A DNA stretch of 64,000 bases from Bianquea renquensis (GCF_014384895.1 NZ_JACRSQ010000012.1:58540-122539), one strand, 5' to 3'; positions 35,497 to 44,934 are shown, numbered from the stretch's first letter. Notes: generated by a model from the sequence alone, not told the origin. Made by a program: numbers and translations.

Positions 35497-35520
35497 AGCG
35501 GGATGCAAATCCCGCTTTTT
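35497..35520 (+). terminator. Intrinsic terminator of rpoD
   Basis: AGCGGGAT (35497-35504), loop GCAA, ATCCCGCT (35509-35516), then T5. The dispersed element starts 3 nt later. Confidence 0.92.
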
Positions 35521-35522
35521 CA

Positions 35523-35556
35523 TCCTATAGGAAAGCCCACCGCAAGGTGGGCCTAG
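35523..35556 (+). repeat. Dispersed palindrome-hairpin element, copy 4 (best plus-strand copy)
   Basis: Perfect palindrome TCCTATAGGA at 35523-35532, then GCCCACC (35535-35541), GNRA loop GCAA, GGTGGGC (35546-35552): a 7-bp stem. A second small hairpin TTCGC-GAA-GCGAA (35565-35577) lies between it and the trmK ribosome binding site. Confidence 0.8.
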
Positions 35557-35598
35557 ATCTAAAGTTCGCGAAGCGAATCAGGCAGGTGAATGAAGCAG

Positions 35599-36312
35599 AT
35601 GGAGCTGACGGCGAGGCTGAAACAGATTGCGGATATGGTGCCGCAGGGGTTCTCAGTGGCGGATATCGGCACGGATCACGGATATCTCCCGATTTATTTG
35701 GTTGTAAAGGGGATCAGTCCCTGTGTGCTGGCGTGCGACCTTCGACCGGGACCGTTGGAGAGGGCGAAAGCCCATGTGCGGGAGTATGGCCTGGAAGAAC
35801 AAATTCGTTGCAGACTGTCCGACGGACTGGAGGGCGTGATGTCGGGCGAAGCCAGTGTCGTGGTCATGGCTGGCATAGGGGGTCATCTATGTTCAGACCT
35901 GCTATTGCAAGAGTCACAGCGGGAAAAAAATATCTTGCCCACCCTGAAGGCGCTGCTGCTTCAGCCCCAGTCAGATTTGGCGGTGGTGCGGCATACGGTA
36001 CATGGCGTGGGCTTTGGGATTGAGAAGGAAGCGATGCTCGAGGACAGGGGGAAGCGGTATACGGTCCTGTTTTGCCGTCCGGGGAATGAGGCGTATGCCC
36101 ACGAGCTTGAGTACCAGTATGGCAAGAAATTGATCGAGGCAAAGGACCCAATTTTGCAGCAGGAGCTGCTGGAGCGGCGAAGAACTGTTGAGGGACTCCT
36201 GGAGCAGATCCGCCAGGGTGAAAAATGCGGCAGTGCAGCGTGTGCTGCCCGGTGTGGGGAATTAGAGCAGGAGAGGCAGGAAATCGAGGAGGTGCTGCGG
36301 CGATGGACATAA
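35599..36312 (+). CDS. trmK: tRNA adenine-22 N1-methyltransferase TrmK
   Basis: 237 aa. SAM-binding VADIGTDHGYLPIYLV near the N-terminus, VMAGIGGHL as the catalytic-loop motif, and a C-terminal coiled-coil (ELEQERQEIEEVL). The two CAARC-like cysteines near the end are not a recognised site. ATG 35599 has AGGTGA 9 nt upstream; ATG 35590 is less well spaced. It overlaps the Nif3 gene by 10 nt, as is usual for this pair. Confidence 0.94.
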   Translation: MELTARLKQIADMVPQGFSVADIGTDHGYLPIYLVVKGISPCVLACDLRPGPLERAKAHVREYGLEEQIRCRLSDGLEGVMSGEASVVVMAGIGGHLCSDLLLQESQREKNILPTLKALLLQPQSDLAVVRHTVHGVGFGIEKEAMLEDRGKRYTVLFCRPGNEAYAHELEYQYGKKLIEAKDPILQQELLERRRTVEGLLEQIRQGEKCGSAACAARCGELEQERQEIEEVLRRWT

Positions 36313-37100
36313 CGGTTTCGCAGATTTGTCGATGGATGGAGGAGTGGGCAGATCCGACTATGGCGGAGAGCTACGATAACGTCGGGCTTCTCATAGGCCG
36401 GTGCGACCGCAAAGTTAAGACTCTCGTTACGGCGCTGGACGCCACGGAGGCGGTTATCGCCTATGCGATTGAGAAAGACGCGCAGATGATCGTCACGCAT
36501 CATCCCATGCCGTTCCGGCCGGTTCGCCGGATAACGGATGAGAGCCGGGATGGCGGAAGGATTCTTTCCCTGGCGGAGCATCAGATTGCACTGTACGCGG
36601 CGCACACCAACCTGGACTGCGCTATCGGTGGCACCAACGACATGGTGGCTAGGCGGCTGGGGCTTCTGGGAGTTCACCCTCTTGTGCCAAAGCCAGAATT
36701 TGGCCAAGGGGCCGGTATGGGGCGGATCGGCACATTGCCGGAAGCCGTGAAGTTAGAGACCTTTCTTGATCATGTGAAGCGGACGCTAGCCATTCCCTAT
36801 GTCCGGGTGGTTTCAGGGACGATTGACAGGGCAGTTCTGCGCGTGGCACTGTGCACGGGTTCCGGGATGGAGTTTGTGCAGAATGCGTATGAGCAAAAGG
36901 CGGATGTATATTTGACAGGCGATATCACATATCATGGTGCAGAGGAAGCATTAACCATGGATATGGTCTTAGTGGACGGGGGACATTATGGAACAGAGCA
37001 GATAGCCGCAGAAGAGATCCGCGAGTATCTCATGGGCAAAACATCGGATTTGAAAGTCATCCGGTATCCATCTGGACAGGATGTCTTCCAGATTTGCTAG
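36303..37100 (+). CDS. Nif3-like dinuclear metal-centre protein (YqfO family)
   Basis: 265 aa. Metal ligands: THHPMPF (His-His), HTNLDCAIGGTND and the C-terminal DGGHYGTEQ (His, Glu). Often annotated as GTP cyclohydrolase 1 type 2, but the in vivo reaction is unsettled. ATG 36303 lies inside the end of trmK. Length is shorter than the Bacillus form, which has an extra inserted domain. Confidence 0.93.
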   Translation: MDITVSQICRWMEEWADPTMAESYDNVGLLIGRCDRKVKTLVTALDATEAVIAYAIEKDAQMIVTHHPMPFRPVRRITDESRDGGRILSLAEHQIALYAAHTNLDCAIGGTNDMVARRLGLLGVHPLVPKPEFGQGAGMGRIGTLPEAVKLETFLDHVKRTLAIPYVRVVSGTIDRAVLRVALCTGSGMEFVQNAYEQKADVYLTGDITYHGAEEALTMDMVLVDGGHYGTEQIAAEEIREYLMGKTSDLKVIRYPSGQDVFQIC

Positions 37101-37115
37101 GAAAGGAGAGGCGCA

Positions 37116-38801
37116 ATGAAACAAATCCATGTACAACTGGGACAGGAGGAGATCCTTTGCCAATCGGGGATATCCCTTTTGGAACTGAGCCGTGAAAGGC
37201 AGAGGCCAGGGGCGTCTCCCATCATGATGGCGAAGGTCAATGGCAAACTGCGGGAACTCCCCTTTCAACTGGATGAGGATTGTTCGGTGGAATTTCTTGA
37301 CATGGAGCATCCGGACGGTTACCGGGTGTACCGGCGCACAGTCTACTATCTGTTTATTCGCAGTGCCCATGAGGTGCTAGGCCGGCAGATTCAGATTAAG
37401 ATCCGGCATTCCATCGGCCATGGCAGCTATTGTGAGATCTGGCGGCGCAAAGAGGAGGAGCAGGCGGACTGTCAACCGTGGATTACAGAGAAGGAAGTGG
37501 CGGATATTCGATCCCGCATGTGGGAGATCGTCCACAACAATGAGCCCATCATCAAGAAGGTGTATCCGCTGGAGGAAGCCATGGACCTGTTTGAAGAGGC
37601 GGGCATGGACGCGAAGGCAAGGCTGTTTCGGTATCGCCGGTTTTCCACGGTAAACCTGTATGAGTTTGGAGAAGAGAAGGATTATTTCTATGGCTTTATG
37701 CTTCCTGAAAGCGGATCCATTCAATTTTTTGACTTGATCCCGTATAAGGAAGGGGTTATTTTGTTGATGCCGGAAAAGGAATCTCCTCACCGGGTTCCGG
37801 CCTTTGCGCCAAGTGAAAAGCTGTTTCAGGTCTTCCAGCAATCCAAGGCGTGGAGCCGGATCCTGGAGGTTGAGGACGTAGGGGCATTAAACGATTCCAT
37901 TGCAAAGGGGACAATCCAGGAACTGATTCACGTCTCCGAGGCGCTTCACGCCAAGCGAATCGCCAATATCGCGGAGGAAATCAAACGCCGGTCCAATAGG
38001 ATCAAGCTTGTGCTCATTGCAGGTCCCTCCTCCTCCGGGAAAACGACCTTCGCCAGGAAACTTTCCATCCAGCTGCGAGCGGAAGGGATGCGGCCTCACA
38101 TGATTTCAGTGGATAATTATTTTGTCGATCGGGATAAAACGCCCCTGGATCAATATGGAAAACCAGACTTTGAATCTCTGGAGGCCATCGATACAGCGCA
38201 GTTTAATGAGGACATTGTAAGGCTGATGAAGGGTGAGACCGTCGGGATCCCATACTATAATTTTAAGACGGGCAAGCGCGACGATCGGAGCAATGTATTT
38301 TCCATGGGGCCGCGGGACATCCTGGTGGTGGAGGGCATTCATGGGCTGAATGAAAAATTATCCGAGATGATCCCGCGGGATTCTAAGTTTAAGATCTATA
38401 TCAGTGCGCTGACGCTGATCAATATCGACGATCACAACCGCATCCCCACAACAGACGGACGGCTGTTGCGGAGGATGGTGCGCGACAACCTGTACCGCGG
38501 CGCCTCAGCCGCCACGACAATTTCCATGTGGCCGTCGGTCCGCAGAGGGGAGGAGTCCAATATTTTCCCCTTTCAGGAGGAAGCGGATGTGATGTTCAAT
38601 TCTGCACACATCTATGAGCTGGCGGTCCTGAAACAATATGCAGAGCCTTTGTTATTTGATATTGGACGCTATGAGCCAGAATACGGGGAGGCTAGGCGGC
38701 TAATCAAATTTCTCGATTATTTTCTCGGTGTCAGCTCCGAGATGGTGCCGAACAATTCCATCATCCGAGAGTTCATCGGAGGAAGCGTGTACGAAATCTA
38801 G
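37116..38801 (+). CDS. Nucleoside (uridine-kinase-like) kinase with N-terminal TGS and threonyl-tRNA-synthetase-like domains
   Basis: 561 aa. Residues 1-65 are TGS-like; about 65-250 resemble the second domain of ThrRS/AlaRS (HSIGHGSYC); the C-terminal half is a P-loop kinase: GPSSSGKTTFARKLS (Walker A), SVDNYFVDRDKTP, GIPYYNFKTGKR and VVEGIHGLN. The fusion is known in Firmicutes and annotated as nucleoside kinase or uridine kinase; its physiological substrate is not certain. It starts 15 nt after Nif3 with AAAGGAG upstream. Confidence 0.9.
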   Translation: MKQIHVQLGQEEILCQSGISLLELSRERQRPGASPIMMAKVNGKLRELPFQLDEDCSVEFLDMEHPDGYRVYRRTVYYLFIRSAHEVLGRQIQIKIRHSIGHGSYCEIWRRKEEEQADCQPWITEKEVADIRSRMWEIVHNNEPIIKKVYPLEEAMDLFEEAGMDAKARLFRYRRFSTVNLYEFGEEKDYFYGFMLPESGSIQFFDLIPYKEGVILLMPEKESPHRVPAFAPSEKLFQVFQQSKAWSRILEVEDVGALNDSIAKGTIQELIHVSEALHAKRIANIAEEIKRRSNRIKLVLIAGPSSSGKTTFARKLSIQLRAEGMRPHMISVDNYFVDRDKTPLDQYGKPDFESLEAIDTAQFNEDIVRLMKGETVGIPYYNFKTGKRDDRSNVFSMGPRDILVVEGIHGLNEKLSEMIPRDSKFKIYISALTLINIDDHNRIPTTDGRLLRRMVRDNLYRGASAATTISMWPSVRRGEESNIFPFQEEADVMFNSAHIYELAVLKQYAEPLLFDIGRYEPEYGEARRLIKFLDYFLGVSSEMVPNNSIIREFIGGSVYEI

Positions 38802-38853
38802 ATGAATCTGCCATGGTTTGAAAGGGTATAAAACAATTGCGTGAGGTGGGCAA

Positions 38854-40995
38854 ATGGATAAAAATATAGACAAGACGCTGGAAGAAGAGTCACTTTTTTT
38901 AAAAGAGATTCAGGAACAGATTGGCGCCGAGATTGAAGGAAAATTGAGGGAGCTCAGCGATTTGAAGCAGGAAATCGTGGATTATCGAAAGTTCCTGTTT
39001 GAAGAGATACCGCAAAAACAGCATTTTATGATGGATCAGGACAGTCCAGTGCGGGAGGCACACTATACGGCTACCTACCAGCGAATCGGTGAACTCAGCA
39101 AAATGTACTATGCGCCGTATTTTGGTCTCATCCGTTTTCGCGATCCGGAGGAAGAGGACGAGGAGGCAGACGCATACTATATTGGGAAACACGGGTTAAC
39201 GCGGGATAGTGAGCCAGTGATCCTGGACTGGAGAACACCCGCCGCATCGCTATTCTATCAGCAGAGGGTGGGCGTCCTGACCTATAAGGCGCCGTCGGGG
39301 CCGTTAACGGTGGATCTCTTGCAGAGGCGGCAGTATGTGATCAAAAATGGCGAGCTTAAAGGAATGTTTGATTCAGATATCGATATCAAAGACGACATTC
39401 TACAGATGGTTTTATCTGGAAGCAGTGGCAGCCGGCTTAAGGAAATTATCGCAACGATTCAGCGAGAGCAGGACGACATCATCCGGGAACCTCTGGAGAC
39501 GAACATTATTCTCAATGGAGTGGCGGGCAGCGGCAAGACGACCATTGTTCTCCACCGCATCGCATACTTGCTCTACAATTACCGCTCAAAATTGCAGGAC
39601 AATGTCCTCGTCATTGGCCCCAATCAGATCTTTATGGAATATATATCCGACGTTCTCCCGGATCTCGGGGAGCGGGAAGGAACGTTTCAGAAGACGATCA
39701 AGGGGCTTGCAAGGGAACTGATCCGGCCGAAGCGCCCGGTACTTAAAACAAGAGATTACTATGAGCGGATTTTGAGCCAGCGAGATCCAGCATTTTTAAA
39801 GGAGATCGATCGCAAGTCATCCCTTGCCTTTAAAAAGGAATTGGATACATGGTATAAGCAGCTGGAAACGCGTCAGCTCGCTGTGGAGCCCATCTGCTTC
39901 CAAGAGCATGAGCTTATGAGTGCAGAGGAGCGCAACCAACTCTTCACAAAACAGTATGCAAAGTTACCCTATCTCCGGCGATGTGAAAAGATTAAACGCC
40001 TGATCCGGCATCGGGTAAAAGAACTCCGCAATAAAACTGTCCGCTCCCTGGATAAGGCCTATCGCTTTCAGATTGCCAAGGCGAAAAAAGAGGCAGATTT
40101 TTATCGGGCCAATGATCTGGAATTTGAACGTCTGGATGTGCTGCGCAAGTATTTGAAGGAAGTGTATCACTTCTATGTCTGGCTGCGGGATCTATATACA
40201 ATTCCGGATTTGGAAGACTGGTATGGCGAGATGGTGGGAAAAGGACCGGAGGACGAGTGGACGGAAGATGATCTCTGCGCTTTATTATATCTGATGTGCA
40301 AGCTGGAGGGAAAGGGCGCCTATCCCATTCGCCATCTCGTCATCGATGAGGCGCAGGATATGAGCGCGCTAGGTTTTTTGGCGGTCAAGCAGCTTACTGC
40401 CATGGATACCTTCACAGTGGTGGGAGATGTGCGGCAAAAGATCAAAGGCACCACCCATCACAGCATGATGGATGTGTGGGGGAAGGTTCTCTCCAGCGCC
40501 GAGCAGAAGCAGGTGCGGTATTATGAATTGCATCGAAGCTATCGGAGCACGAAGGAGATCATGGACTATGCCAGGGGGATTCTGGGCATCCAGGGGCAGG
40601 ATCAGATTCAAGCCATCGATCGGAGCGGAAAGCCTGTGGATTTCTGGGAGGTCTCCTGTGAGGAGTCCCTTGTCCAGAAAATATCCAGTGCCCTCCAGGA
40701 TATGGAGCAGAGCGGCTGTGAGCGGCGGGCGATCCTGTGCCGGACCTTGGAGGAAGCGGAGCGGATTGCAGCGATCCTGAGGGGACAAGTGGAAGTCTCC
40801 ATAATTCGACAGGAGGAAGATGCCATATGCGAAGGTGTCGTTGTCCTGCCGGTATACTTTGCAAAAGGGCTAGAGTTTGATGGAGCCGTTGCGGTGGAAT
40901 TAAAGGGAGTGCCGGAGAATTCACTGTTGACGTATATAATGTGTACGAGAGCACTGCATCAGTTGGCGCACATTCGAGAGATCGGGGCGCAGTAG
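38854..40995 (+). CDS. helD: HelD-like RNA polymerase recycling helicase
   Basis: 713 aa. A long N-terminal coiled coil (about 1-60) that in Bacillus reaches into the RNA polymerase channel, then UvrD-type motors: NGVAGSGKTTIVLHRIAYLLY (Walker A), VIDEAQDMSALG (Walker B), VVGDVRQKIKG, LHRSYRS and a short C-terminal motor. It dissociates stalled RNA polymerase in relatives. Compared with B. subtilis HelD the protein is slightly short. No operon partner is evident; the M15 gene starts 55 nt later. Confidence 0.92.
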   Translation: MDKNIDKTLEEESLFLKEIQEQIGAEIEGKLRELSDLKQEIVDYRKFLFEEIPQKQHFMMDQDSPVREAHYTATYQRIGELSKMYYAPYFGLIRFRDPEEEDEEADAYYIGKHGLTRDSEPVILDWRTPAASLFYQQRVGVLTYKAPSGPLTVDLLQRRQYVIKNGELKGMFDSDIDIKDDILQMVLSGSSGSRLKEIIATIQREQDDIIREPLETNIILNGVAGSGKTTIVLHRIAYLLYNYRSKLQDNVLVIGPNQIFMEYISDVLPDLGEREGTFQKTIKGLARELIRPKRPVLKTRDYYERILSQRDPAFLKEIDRKSSLAFKKELDTWYKQLETRQLAVEPICFQEHELMSAEERNQLFTKQYAKLPYLRRCEKIKRLIRHRVKELRNKTVRSLDKAYRFQIAKAKKEADFYRANDLEFERLDVLRKYLKEVYHFYVWLRDLYTIPDLEDWYGEMVGKGPEDEWTEDDLCALLYLMCKLEGKGAYPIRHLVIDEAQDMSALGFLAVKQLTAMDTFTVVGDVRQKIKGTTHHSMMDVWGKVLSSAEQKQVRYYELHRSYRSTKEIMDYARGILGIQGQDQIQAIDRSGKPVDFWEVSCEESLVQKISSALQDMEQSGCERRAILCRTLEEAERIAAILRGQVEVSIIRQEEDAICEGVVVLPVYFAKGLEFDGAVAVELKGVPENSLLTYIMCTRALHQLAHIREIGAQ

Positions 40996-41050
40996 GCGCA
41001 GTCGAGAGACAAATGCGGAATATGCCAGGCGATGGCGGATGGAGGTTACC

Positions 41051-41803
41051 ATGAGAAAAATGTGGAAGTTCATATTTACAATCTTGCTTCTCTTTGTGAT
41101 TGTGGCTCTGGTTAAGGCGTATTTTACGCCGGATCTCTTGGGGGAGGCCGTTGACAATATTCTATCCTATGATTTGCAGGCAAACCGGGTCGTACCAGAG
41201 GATTTGAATGCCACGCAGGACGGGAAGAAAGGAAAAGTCGAATACCCCATCTCGGATTCGGTTTTGGCCGATATCCAGGAATTTTCGTGGAAGAGCAAGG
41301 CTCCCGTCGCCTTATCTGAGCTCGCCCTTGTCAAAGTTCCCTATTTCGGCTTCGATGGGGAAGAGCACATGGGAGAAATTGTGGTACACCATGATTTGGC
41401 TCAGGAGGTTCTGGATATTTTTCGCGAGATGGACGATGCCCAGTATCCTATTGAGAAAGTTAAACGGATTGATGCATACCAGGGAGATGAAGAGACGAGT
41501 GTGCTGAATAATAACTCCATGGCCTTCTATTACCGGCCGTTGGTCATTCTCGAGGAAGTACAGCTCCATTCCTATGGCCGTGCCATTGACATCAATCCGT
41601 TCCAGAACCCCTATGTATCGGAGGGACTTGTATCGCCGGAGGAGGCTCAGGACTACGCGGATCGGGGGCAACAGGTGAAGGGAATGATCCAAAAGGGCGA
41701 TGCATGCTATACTGCCTTTACAAGCCGTGGCTGGATATGGGGCGGTGAAGGACAAGAGTGTCAAGATTACGGACATTTTGAGAAACCTTTGTCCGCAAAA
41801 TAG
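41051..41803 (+). CDS. M15C-type D-Ala-D-Ala carboxypeptidase/peptidoglycan hydrolase with signal anchor
   Basis: 250 aa. One N-terminal hydrophobic segment (residues about 5-25) suggests extracytoplasmic location. Zinc ligands: SYGRAIDINPFQNP (His plus Asp, from HSYGRAID) and WGGEGQECQDYGHFE (DYGHF His). This matches the Peptidase_M15_4 / L-Ala-D-Glu type. ATG 41051 has GGAGG 5 nt upstream. It cuts wall peptides or acts as an endopeptidase; exact bond unknown. Confidence 0.9.
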   Translation: MRKMWKFIFTILLLFVIVALVKAYFTPDLLGEAVDNILSYDLQANRVVPEDLNATQDGKKGKVEYPISDSVLADIQEFSWKSKAPVALSELALVKVPYFGFDGEEHMGEIVVHHDLAQEVLDIFREMDDAQYPIEKVKRIDAYQGDEETSVLNNNSMAFYYRPLVILEEVQLHSYGRAIDINPFQNPYVSEGLVSPEEAQDYADRGQQVKGMIQKGDACYTAFTSRGWIWGGEGQECQDYGHFEKPLSAK

Positions 41804-41812
41804 AAAAGAAAA

Positions 41813-41840
41813 ACGGTATAGTCGTCAATGACTATACCGT
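41813..41840. terminator. Terminator between the M15 gene and the ferritin-like gene
   Basis: ACGGTATAGTC (41813-41823) and GACTATACCGT (41830-41840) make an 11-bp perfect stem. The minus-strand side is followed by a long T-rich run; the plus side is only weakly T-rich, so it mainly serves the minus-strand gene. Confidence 0.85.
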
Positions 41841-41849
41841 ACGCTTTGG

Positions 41850-41878
41850 CCTATAGGATAATTCCGATTCGCGGAACG
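41850..41878 (+). repeat. Dispersed palindrome-hairpin element, copy 7
   Basis: CCTATAGG core, then TTCCG (41862-41866), ATTCG, CGGAA (41872-41876): a 5-bp stem. It lies 9 nt after the terminator hairpin, between two convergent genes. Confidence 0.6.
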
Positions 41879-41881
41879 CTC

Positions 41882-42103
41882 TTATGATTCCTGTTCCGGT
41901 GAGTATTTGTGTGCCAGCTCTAGGAGCTTGGCAGCGTGGTGTCCTTCATCCTCGGCAAATTTTGCAAAGATTTCCGCCACCTCTGGCTCATCGACGATTT
42001 TGGAATAGCTCTCAAAGTCGCGGACAAGTTCTTTGGAATCCTCCCAGGTCATTAAAATGCGGTCGTAAGTTGTCAATTCAAGTTTTTGAGTTGTATGCAT
42101 CAT
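41882..42103 (-). CDS. Small ferritin-like (half rubrerythrin) protein
   Basis: 73 aa. Two predicted helices; the second holds EVAEIFAKFAEDEGHHAAKL, with an ExxH pair typical of ferritin-like di-iron proteins. The length is half a four-helix bundle, so it may dimerise. RBS AAGGAGG lies before the MM start. Metal binding is an inference from EGHH; function unknown. Confidence 0.7.
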   Translation of the reverse strand: MMHTTQKLELTTYDRILMTWEDSKELVRDFESYSKIVDEPEVAEIFAKFAEDEGHHAAKLLELAHKYSPEQES

Positions 42104-42189
42104 AGTTTCCTCCTTATTCTTACAGTCCTCAAAAGTTCGCTCCCCGGCGATCTTTTTTATTTTGGCTGTGGAGAAAGGAAATTATGCAT

Positions 42190-42948
42190 CTAACGCTTAT
42201 TCAGATGCGTGTTAAAATACAGCTTTCGAAAGCTGGAGGGAGATAGGCCCTCATGGTAGCGAAAAAATTTTAAAAATTCTTTATAGTCATCAAAGCCGCT
42301 CATGGAAGCTATCTGTTTGATGGGATAGGAGGTGGTCAGAAGAAGTCCCTTGATTCGCTTTGTCCGCTCTTCGTTGATATAAGCCTTCATACCGATGCCA
42401 AATTGATCTTTAAACAGGCGCGTCATATAATCCTCATGGTATCCGAATTTTTGTGCGACAGTCCGGACGGTGATCTTGCTGTCTGCGTTGATGCGTATCC
42501 ATTCACAGACCTTTCCTAAGGAGGCGGCACGGGTATCGGCGGCCATATCCTGCTGTGCGTTGAATTCCATTAGAATCAGGGCCGCGCAGGCATCCGAGGC
42601 TTCCACGGGATATTGAATGGTGTTGGAGTAGTGCAGCAGCTGGCGAAAGAGCAATTGAATCTGGTACGGCTGTGGAAGGGTACAGTATTTCTTTTTCCAC
42701 TGGCCGCCACGAAAATGCACCCAATAAAATCCTACGGGTTCCTGCGCCTGGTTTTCTTTATATCCGCCGTGTTCTTTTCCCTTTTCCAATAACAGGGCAT
42801 CGCCAGCGTGGAGCACATAGGAGGTCCCGTCCTCGTCAATATAAGCGTGTCCCTCCGTCATGACGATGATCTCATTGGAGTCTAACACGCGCCTTGGATG
42901 AATCCAACTTCCCTGGGAATGAAACTCTCCGGACGATAGATACTTCAT
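42190..42948 (-). CDS. AraC-family regulator with cupin sensor, probable regulator of the GH127 gene
   Basis: 252 aa. Residues 1-80 are an AraC cupin-like arm (LDSNEIIVMTEGHAYIDEDG, HAGDALLLEKGKEHGG). The C-terminal 100 residues hold two HTH units (ITVRTVAQKFGYHEDYMTRLFK and IKQIASMSGFDDYKEFLKFFR). It is divergent from the GH127 gene with 106 nt between starts, so it probably controls it in response to a sugar. AAGGAGAT is the ribosome binding site. Confidence 0.9.
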   Translation of the reverse strand: MKYLSSGEFHSQGSWIHPRRVLDSNEIIVMTEGHAYIDEDGTSYVLHAGDALLLEKGKEHGGYKENQAQEPVGFYWVHFRGGQWKKKYCTLPQPYQIQLLFRQLLHYSNTIQYPVEASDACAALILMEFNAQQDMAADTRAASLGKVCEWIRINADSKITVRTVAQKFGYHEDYMTRLFKDQFGIGMKAYINEERTKRIKGLLLTTSYPIKQIASMSGFDDYKEFLKFFRYHEGLSPSSFRKLYFNTHLNKR

Positions 42949-42984
42949 GTCGGATTTTATCTCCTTTTTCTGATTTTTTGGGGA

Positions 42985-43013
42985 TTGTTCGGCGGAACCG
43001 ATTTCGCTATAAT
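42985..43013 (+). promoter_or_regulatory. Sigma-A promoter of the GH127 gene
   Basis: -35 TTGTTC (42985-42990), 17-nt spacer, -10 TATAAT (43008-43013). It lies in the AraC/GH127 divergent region. Confidence 0.7.
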
Positions 43014-43054
43014 GATAGCAAATTTAGCTGGTTTGTCAAGAGGAGGAATGCTTT

Positions 43055-44890
43055 GTGATGGAATATATTCCATATTCCAGTGTTGAGATGAAGGACGGAT
43101 TTTGGCACTCAAAACAGAAGCTGAACCGAGAAGTCACCATCTTCGCTGTATTGGAGCAGTTTCAGAAGACGGGACGCTTTGACGCGCTTCAGTGCAACTG
43201 GAAGCCGGGGATGCCCAATAAACCCCATATTTTTTGGGATTCCGATATTGCCAAGTGGGTGGAGTCGGCTGCGTATATTCTACAAAAGGGGCCTGATGAG
43301 AGGTTGGAGTCTATCTGCGAGTGGGTCATTGATCAAATCGAGAAGAATCGCACGTCGGAGGGGTACTTTAACAGCTTTTATCTTACGGTGGAGCCGCAGG
43401 GCCGCTGGCAGGGGCGCGGGAATCACGAGCTATACTGCGCGGGGCACTGGATTGAAGCAGCGGTAGCATACTATGAGGCGACGGGGCGCGACCGCTTTCT
43501 CCACATGATGGAAGAGTTTGCCAGGTATATTCAGCAGGTCTTTGTGAAAGAGCAAAGCGCGTCCTTTGTCACACCAGGGCATGAGGAGATTGAATTGGCC
43601 CTGTACAAGCTATACCGATGTACAGGAAAAACAGAGTATCGAGATCTATCAAAATTTTTCTTAGATAACCGTGGCGTGCGGCCTAGAGAGCCGGAAGCCA
43701 TGGGGATACAGAGTCATTTGCCGGTGCGGGAGCAAAAGTCTGCGAAAGGGCACGCGGTCCGTGCCATGTATCTGTATTCCGCTATGGCGGATATCGCCAG
43801 AGACTGTTGCGACCAGAAAATGCAGGAGGCCTGTGAAGCACTGTTCCAGGATATCGTCCGGCATAAGCTGTACATTACAGGTGGGATTGGATCGTCCAAA
43901 CACGGTGAGGCATTCACCATCCCTTACGATCTTCCCAATAAGGAGGCGTATACGGAGACCTGCGCTGCTATTGGATTGATCTTCTTTTCGTCGAGACTGT
44001 TGCTGTCGCAGGTGGATTCCATTTACGGGGATGTGGTGGAGCAGGTGCTGTACAATGGATTTTTGTCAGGACTTTCCCTGGATGGAAAGGCATTTTTCTA
44101 CACAAATCCCTTGGAGCTATGTCCGGAATGGCTGGAAAAAGATGTAGATAAACCGAAAGAGGATCAGCCGTGGTTGCCATGGTTGACGCAGCGAGTGAAA
44201 GTATTTGGCTGTTCCTGCTGTCCACCCAATGTAACGAGACTCCTAGCTTCCCTGGGAGGCTATCAGTATACCTATGAGGGCGATGCGCTGTGGGTCCATC
44301 AGTATATGGACAGCGAAGCTGTCCACGGCGGTATGCAGATTCGTCAGGAAACACAATATCCCAATGATGGCCGGATCAGCATCACTGTAGACGGGGTGGG
44401 GAGGTTAGCATTCCGGATTCCCGGATGGTGCAGCGCCTACAAGATTTTTTTGGATGGACAACCGTGGGAGGGTGAGGAAAAAAGAGGCTATGTGTACCTT
44501 CGGCTGCCTCCTGGAAGACATAACCTTGAACTCCAGTTGGATATGCCTTGTGTCTTAGTGGAAGCTCACCCGCGGGTGCGGGAGGATGCGGGGCGAGTGG
44601 CCGTGAGACGCGGTCCGGTGGTGTACTGCGTCGAGTCGGTGGACAACGGGCCCATGGTCAGCGAGATTATGTTGGATGGAAAGGCGTTCTGGGAGGCAGA
44701 GTATGAGGAAACCTATGGAATGCACATACTCCATACTAAAGGTCTGCGGCGAAATCCGGATGGTTTTGGCGATTGTCTATATCGGGAAATGGTGGAGGAC
44801 CGGCTTCCTGTCAAGATAACCATGGTTCCCTATTATGCCTTTGCCAACCGAGGTGTCAGTGAGATGCAGGTATGGCTGCTGCGTGCTTGA
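43055..44890 (+). CDS. Glycoside hydrolase family 127 protein (beta-L-arabinofuranosidase family)
   Basis: 611 aa. An (alpha/alpha)6-barrel protein followed by a beta-domain. The cysteine-type GH127 catalytic/zinc residues are present: E301 and C303 in ETCAAIG, and C388-C389 in FGCSCCPPN. The fit is to non-reducing beta-L-arabinofuranosidases acting on plant arabinan or hydroxyproline arabinosides; exact specificity is not shown. No signal peptide, so cytoplasmic. GTG 43055 is 8 nt from AGGAGG; ATG 43058 is equally possible. Confidence 0.93.
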   Translation: MMEYIPYSSVEMKDGFWHSKQKLNREVTIFAVLEQFQKTGRFDALQCNWKPGMPNKPHIFWDSDIAKWVESAAYILQKGPDERLESICEWVIDQIEKNRTSEGYFNSFYLTVEPQGRWQGRGNHELYCAGHWIEAAVAYYEATGRDRFLHMMEEFARYIQQVFVKEQSASFVTPGHEEIELALYKLYRCTGKTEYRDLSKFFLDNRGVRPREPEAMGIQSHLPVREQKSAKGHAVRAMYLYSAMADIARDCCDQKMQEACEALFQDIVRHKLYITGGIGSSKHGEAFTIPYDLPNKEAYTETCAAIGLIFFSSRLLLSQVDSIYGDVVEQVLYNGFLSGLSLDGKAFFYTNPLELCPEWLEKDVDKPKEDQPWLPWLTQRVKVFGCSCCPPNVTRLLASLGGYQYTYEGDALWVHQYMDSEAVHGGMQIRQETQYPNDGRISITVDGVGRLAFRIPGWCSAYKIFLDGQPWEGEEKRGYVYLRLPPGRHNLELQLDMPCVLVEAHPRVREDAGRVAVRRGPVVYCVESVDNGPMVSEIMLDGKAFWEAEYEETYGMHILHTKGLRRNPDGFGDCLYREMVEDRLPVKITMVPYYAFANRGVSEMQVWLLRA

Positions 44891-44908
44891 TGAGAGAAAT
44901 TATATGGA

Positions 44909-44933
44909 GATGCCCCGGCTGGTCCGGGGCATC
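44909..44933 (+). terminator. Terminator hairpin after the GH127 gene
   Basis: GATGCCCCGG (44909-44918), loop CTGGT, CCGGGGCATC (44924-44933): a perfect 10-bp stem, followed by only TT. The tandem array starts two bases later. Confidence 0.75.
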
Positions 44934-44934
44934 T

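Noticed and set aside
35497..35520. rpoD terminator as another copy of the dispersed element
   Set aside because: It has a GCAA loop like the element, but no TCCTATAGGA core and a full T-run, so it is an ordinary terminator.
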